DNA of 26,802 bases from an uncultured Collinsella sp. Its GTDB lineage: Bacteria > Actinomycetota > Coriobacteriia > Coriobacteriales > Coriobacteriaceae. The DNA is taken from positions 1 through 26,802 of the forward strand of contig UQZM01000026.1 of NCBI GenBank assembly GCA_900545615.1, read 5' to 3'. The notes under the pieces are model-generated. The model did no database searches and was not told where the DNA came from. It worked only from the letters and a program-made list of their open reading frames with translations. The position numbers and the translations under genes were made by a program. Within the stretch, counting starts at the first letter, position 1. The number at the start of each line of letters is the position of its first letter. This document shows positions 23,892-26,802 of this stretch, one piece after another.

Positions 23892-26609
23892 TCAGTTGTT
23901 ATTGCCACCATCGAGCAATGCCTCAAAATCATTCGCCGGGATGGGGCGGTAGTAGAGGAAGCCCTGAGCGTAGCGGGCGCCCATCTGTCGTAGCATGTTC
24001 GCCTGCTCATTTGTCTCGACGCCTTCGACCACGACGGGCAGATGGAGCGACTGCGCCATCTCGAGCATCGATGACACGATCTGCGCGCTGCGGCCTTGAT
24101 CGCGGTCGGTGGGCACAAAGGTGCGGTCGAGCTTGATGACGTCGACGTTGACGTTCTTGAGCATCGCGAGCGTGGACTGGCCGGTGCCAAAATCGTCCAT
24201 ATAGGTCGAGAAGCCGCGGGTGTGCAGGTCGGCTGTCAGTTTGTCCACAGCCTCGGACTCTCCCGTATAAGCCGTCTCGGTAATCTCGACGCGCATGAGT
24301 TCAGGCGGCAAATTGTACTGGGTGGCAAGCGATCCCATATACTCGGCCACATCGCAGGCAAGAATATCCACACGCGACACATTAAGCGAGACTGGAACCA
24401 CACGAAGTCCTCGATCGATGCGCTCGCTCAGCCACGAGGCGACGCCCTGCCAAATGTACTTGTCGAGCGTCACCACAAAGCCGCTTTCCTCGAGTGTGGG
24501 GATAAACGTTACGGGTGGAATGAGAGAGCCGTCCTTGTCAATCCAGCGGGTGAGTGCTTCGGCGCCAATGATCTCGCCGGTTTCCATATCAACCTGGGGC
24601 TGCAGGTAGTAGGTGATGCGGTCGTTTGAGAGCGCATACTGGAACTCGGTGAGGGTGCGGTGAAACGCCACCTCGCGCTTGTATTCCTCGGGGCGAAAGA
24701 CGGCGATGCGATCCTTAAAATCGTTTTTGGCGCGCCGATTGGTAAACATGGCCTTGGCCTGCGCGTCGATGGTGATTTCCTCGTTGGGGCCGATGGGGCA
24801 AACGCCCATGGACGGCCAGAAACCCACGCCGTCATCATGCTTGGCCACGGCGGCGCGAACGCGGTTATAGATTTGATGGACGGTGTTGTGCTCAAAGGGG
24901 ATGAGTACGCAAAAGTCATCTTGGCCCCAGTATCCTGCGACTCCCATATCGGCATTCTCGATGTCCTTGAGGACCGTGCCCACATCGGCGAGCACGCGGT
25001 CGCCCTCGGCCTGGCCGTGCCATTCATTAAACAGGCGCATGTGACCCATGTCGACCGTGGCGATGCACCAGGCACCGTCGCGCCTTGTCTTGAGAAATGC
25101 GTTGGCGCGCCGCATAAACTCGCTGGGTCGATAGAGGCCCGTGAGCAAGTCGATGCGTTCGGCGATGGCGCTTTTGCGCTCCGCCTCGGGTATGGGGAGG
25201 CTGTCGTTGGGAACAAGCTCGCCGGCCGTGCGAAGGCGACGCTCGAGTTCGCCTAAAACGGCAGTCGTTTGATGAGTTAAGTGCTCGTAAAAGGCCGGAA
25301 CGACAAGACAGACGGGAGTAATGGTGTCGCCCGCGATTCGAACAGGAGCGAAAACGGCCTCTTTAAGGTGGCAAGTCAGTTGCTCGAATGCCTCATGGTC
25401 CAAATCGTTGCTGAGCACGACGAATTGGACGCTTCGTGAACGGTAGACCCTACTCCTGCCGTGGGTGATCGACAGCATACGACCTGCGTATTCGGCAAGC
25501 ATGTTGTCGACAGCCTCGGCTCCGTAGAGCTCGTTGAGCTTCGCCGTGCCACGAACGCGCACCGCTATAAGCCCCGTTTCGCAACGGTCGCGACGGCAGG
25601 CATCGATAGCGTTGACCAGCATGCGCTGCGTACCGAGGCCCGTCGCGGCATCGACGGTTTCGGCAAGTGAGTGGTTGACGAGTTCGCCGACATAGAGCGA
25701 GGGGACATTTCCGTCGCCGTCGATACGAAAGCCACGGGCGCGACAGAGTACGTAGTCGTCATTGGCATTGCGCACGCGATACTGCATGACGCGACGGTGC
25801 TTGGTGCCGTTATAGACTTGGTCGATGTCGTTGATGCAGGCCTCAAGGTCATCGGGATGGACGCGCGTTTTCCAGTAATCGCGGCAGTTGTCTATGTGCT
25901 CCGAGGGAAGGCCAAGATCACGCAAGGCACCTTGTGACCAAAGGGTGCGATGTTTGTCCAAGTTCTCGATAAAGAAATAACGGCCCTCGTTGAGCATCGA
26001 AAAGGCGTCAAAAATTCGATCGCTTATTTCGAAGTCGTCGGCGTGAACTTGCGTGATATTGCGTCGATCGAGGTGCATGGCATGACGTAGCTTGTAGTCG
26101 TACATGCGATGGTCGGCATCGAGCGTCATGCGATTGCGGGCTTCGCCCAGGGCGGGGTCGGCATGTGACACTCCGTAGCTAAACGAGTGAGGCATCTCGG
26201 AATCGTTGTTTTTGAGTAGGACCGTTCGGCAGTGTTCCAGGCGCTCGGCGAGGTCGTCCTCGGTCGCAATCGTAGACAGGATGGCAAACTCGTCGCCGCC
26301 TATGCGAAACGCCGCCTCGTCCACTTTCATATACAGCTTGAGATAGAGACTTACCTGCAAGATATAGCGGTTGCCCTCGTCATGCCCAAAGACGTCGTTG
26401 CAGTGCTTAAGGTTATCGATGTCGATAAACGCCATGGTCACGGGCAGTTCCTGCTCCCAGATTTCCTCTAGGGAACGGGCAAAGCCGCCGCGGTTGCCAA
26501 GTCCGGTGAGCTGGTCGGTAAAGGCCGTCCTAATCAGATCATCCTGACGCTCGAGAAGGTCACGGACGGTCTTTTCGAGCGTTTCGGTGTAATTGCTGGC
26601 GGTGTCCAT
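23892..26609 (-). CDS. Five-domain GGDEF-PAS-GGDEF*-GGDEF*-EAL protein
   Basis: Cytosolic c-di-GMP enzyme of 905 residues. Domain order: GGDEF with intact GGDEF at 104-108 and no RxxD inhibitory site (KVDE); PAS-like sensor about 205-320 (RVHPDDLEACINDI); degenerate GGDEF about 322-440 (YRSRSVQFVVLS); a second degenerate GGDEF about 488-640, with GQDDF at 562-566; and an EAL domain 645-895. The EAL domain keeps EAL (684-686), N743, E775, DDFG (805-808), K826 and E862, so it is probably an active phosphodiesterase. Both synthesis and breakdown of c-di-GMP are possible. The first three domains are paralogous to the protein encoded at 22235-23764. The ribosome binding site before the ATG at 26609 is weak. 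Confidence 0.93.
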   Translation of the reverse strand: MDTASNYTETLEKTVRDLLERQDDLIRTAFTDQLTGLGNRGGFARSLEEIWEQELPVTMAFIDIDNLKHCNDVFGHDEGNRYILQVSLYLKLYMKVDEAAFRIGGDEFAILSTIATEDDLAERLEHCRTVLLKNNDSEMPHSFSYGVSHADPALGEARNRMTLDADHRMYDYKLRHAMHLDRRNITQVHADDFEISDRIFDAFSMLNEGRYFFIENLDKHRTLWSQGALRDLGLPSEHIDNCRDYWKTRVHPDDLEACINDIDQVYNGTKHRRVMQYRVRNANDDYVLCRARGFRIDGDGNVPSLYVGELVNHSLAETVDAATGLGTQRMLVNAIDACRRDRCETGLIAVRVRGTAKLNELYGAEAVDNMLAEYAGRMLSITHGRSRVYRSRSVQFVVLSNDLDHEAFEQLTCHLKEAVFAPVRIAGDTITPVCLVVPAFYEHLTHQTTAVLGELERRLRTAGELVPNDSLPIPEAERKSAIAERIDLLTGLYRPSEFMRRANAFLKTRRDGAWCIATVDMGHMRLFNEWHGQAEGDRVLADVGTVLKDIENADMGVAGYWGQDDFCVLIPFEHNTVHQIYNRVRAAVAKHDDGVGFWPSMGVCPIGPNEEITIDAQAKAMFTNRRAKNDFKDRIAVFRPEEYKREVAFHRTLTEFQYALSNDRITYYLQPQVDMETGEIIGAEALTRWIDKDGSLIPPVTFIPTLEESGFVVTLDKYIWQGVASWLSERIDRGLRVVPVSLNVSRVDILACDVAEYMGSLATQYNLPPELMRVEITETAYTGESEAVDKLTADLHTRGFSTYMDDFGTGQSTLAMLKNVNVDVIKLDRTFVPTDRDQGRSAQIVSSMLEMAQSLHLPVVVEGVETNEQANMLRQMGARYAQGFLYYRPIPANDFEALLDGGNNN

Positions 26610-26663
26610 GTTGTAAGCGGCTTTCTGAGGTCGGGGCGGATGGCGTCGGGCGAGCTCGTAGTG

Positions 26664-26695
26664 TACACGCGTCGTTGCTCGGCGCCTTGCGTGTA
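26664..26695. promoter_or_regulatory. TACACGC-N18-GCGTGTA inverted repeat
   Basis: A perfect 7-bp inverted repeat (26664-26670 with 26689-26695) lies 55 bases upstream of the five-domain gene. It could be an operator or chance; the rest of 26610-26752 shows nothing recognisable. Confidence 0.3.
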
Positions 26696-26752
26696 TCCAG
26701 GCCCCCGCCTTGCTGCGTTGTTGAGTTACTTTGCCGGCTAATGTTCGCTCAT

Positions 26753-26802
26753 ATGACCCAATCCGCTGTCAAGAGCCACAATGGCCCCGCCGACCGCTTG
26801 CA
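26753..26802 (+). CDS. Possible start of a plus-strand gene cut by the window end
   Basis: From the ATG at 26753 (or an in-frame ATG at 26741) the plus frame is open to the end, reading MTQSAVKSHNGPADRL, with strong GC bias at third codon positions as in neighbouring genes. No Shine-Dalgarno is visible. The minus frame over the same bases is also open but has weaker codon bias. No family can be named from 16 residues. Confidence 0.35.
   Translation, partial: MTQSAVKSHNGPADRL

Overview
The window reads as a gene-dense, GC-rich, non-phage bacterial chromosome segment. I infer a Coriobacteriia genome, most like Collinsella. The reasons are strong GC bias at third codon positions, AAGGAG-type ribosome binding sites close to the starts, Actinobacteria/Firmicutes-mixed gene content (YtrA-type GntR regulator, VUT-family queuosine transporter, Tet(M)-like GTPase, SPASM-free rRNA methylases, cytosolic GGDEF/EAL proteins) and intergenic hairpins with a GGGACAG core. 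This is recognition from memory; no search was run. No tRNA, rRNA, CRISPR array, transposase, integrase or phage gene was seen.

Layout. 1-1152 (minus): a GntR/YtrA regulator followed by an ABC transporter ATPase that runs off the left edge. 1153-1623: a 471-base gap with the regulator's promoter/operator, a striking array of three 80-base palindromic units, and the prfC leader. 1624-3237: release factor 3. 3280-4806: a promoter, a preQ1-riboswitch-like leader, a queuosine-precursor transporter and an SDR oxidoreductase. 4857-9007: uracil-DNA glycosylase, an EamA/DMT exporter divergent from a LysR regulator, and a MATE exporter. 9186-12586: rlmA-like and rsmJ-like rRNA methyltransferases, two small membrane proteins (one only 47 residues), a small Cys-rich protein and a GNAT acetyltransferase.

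12840-19205 (plus): a run of four genes (Tet(M)-like translational GTPase, AAA ATPase, RimJ/L-type acetyltransferase, UvrA paralogue). Each ends in or within a few bases of a member of one hairpin family with core GGGACAG. Two further relatives lie at 9072 and 10003. 19235-22123 (minus): flavoprotein, an ArsC/Spx-fold protein, a CobW-type GTPase and the tRNA methylase trmL. 22235-26609 (minus): two tandem paralogous c-di-GMP proteins, GGDEF-PAS-degenerate GGDEF, the second extended by a further GGDEF-like domain and an EAL domain. A possible gene start sits at the right edge.

Functional themes are translation and RNA modification (prfC, Tet(M)-like, rlmA, rsmJ, trmL, queuosine uptake), efflux and protection (ABC, DMT, MATE, UvrA paralogue, acetyltransferases) and c-di-GMP turnover. 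The most unusual sequence structures are the 1264-1478 palindrome array and the stop-codon-hugging hairpin family.
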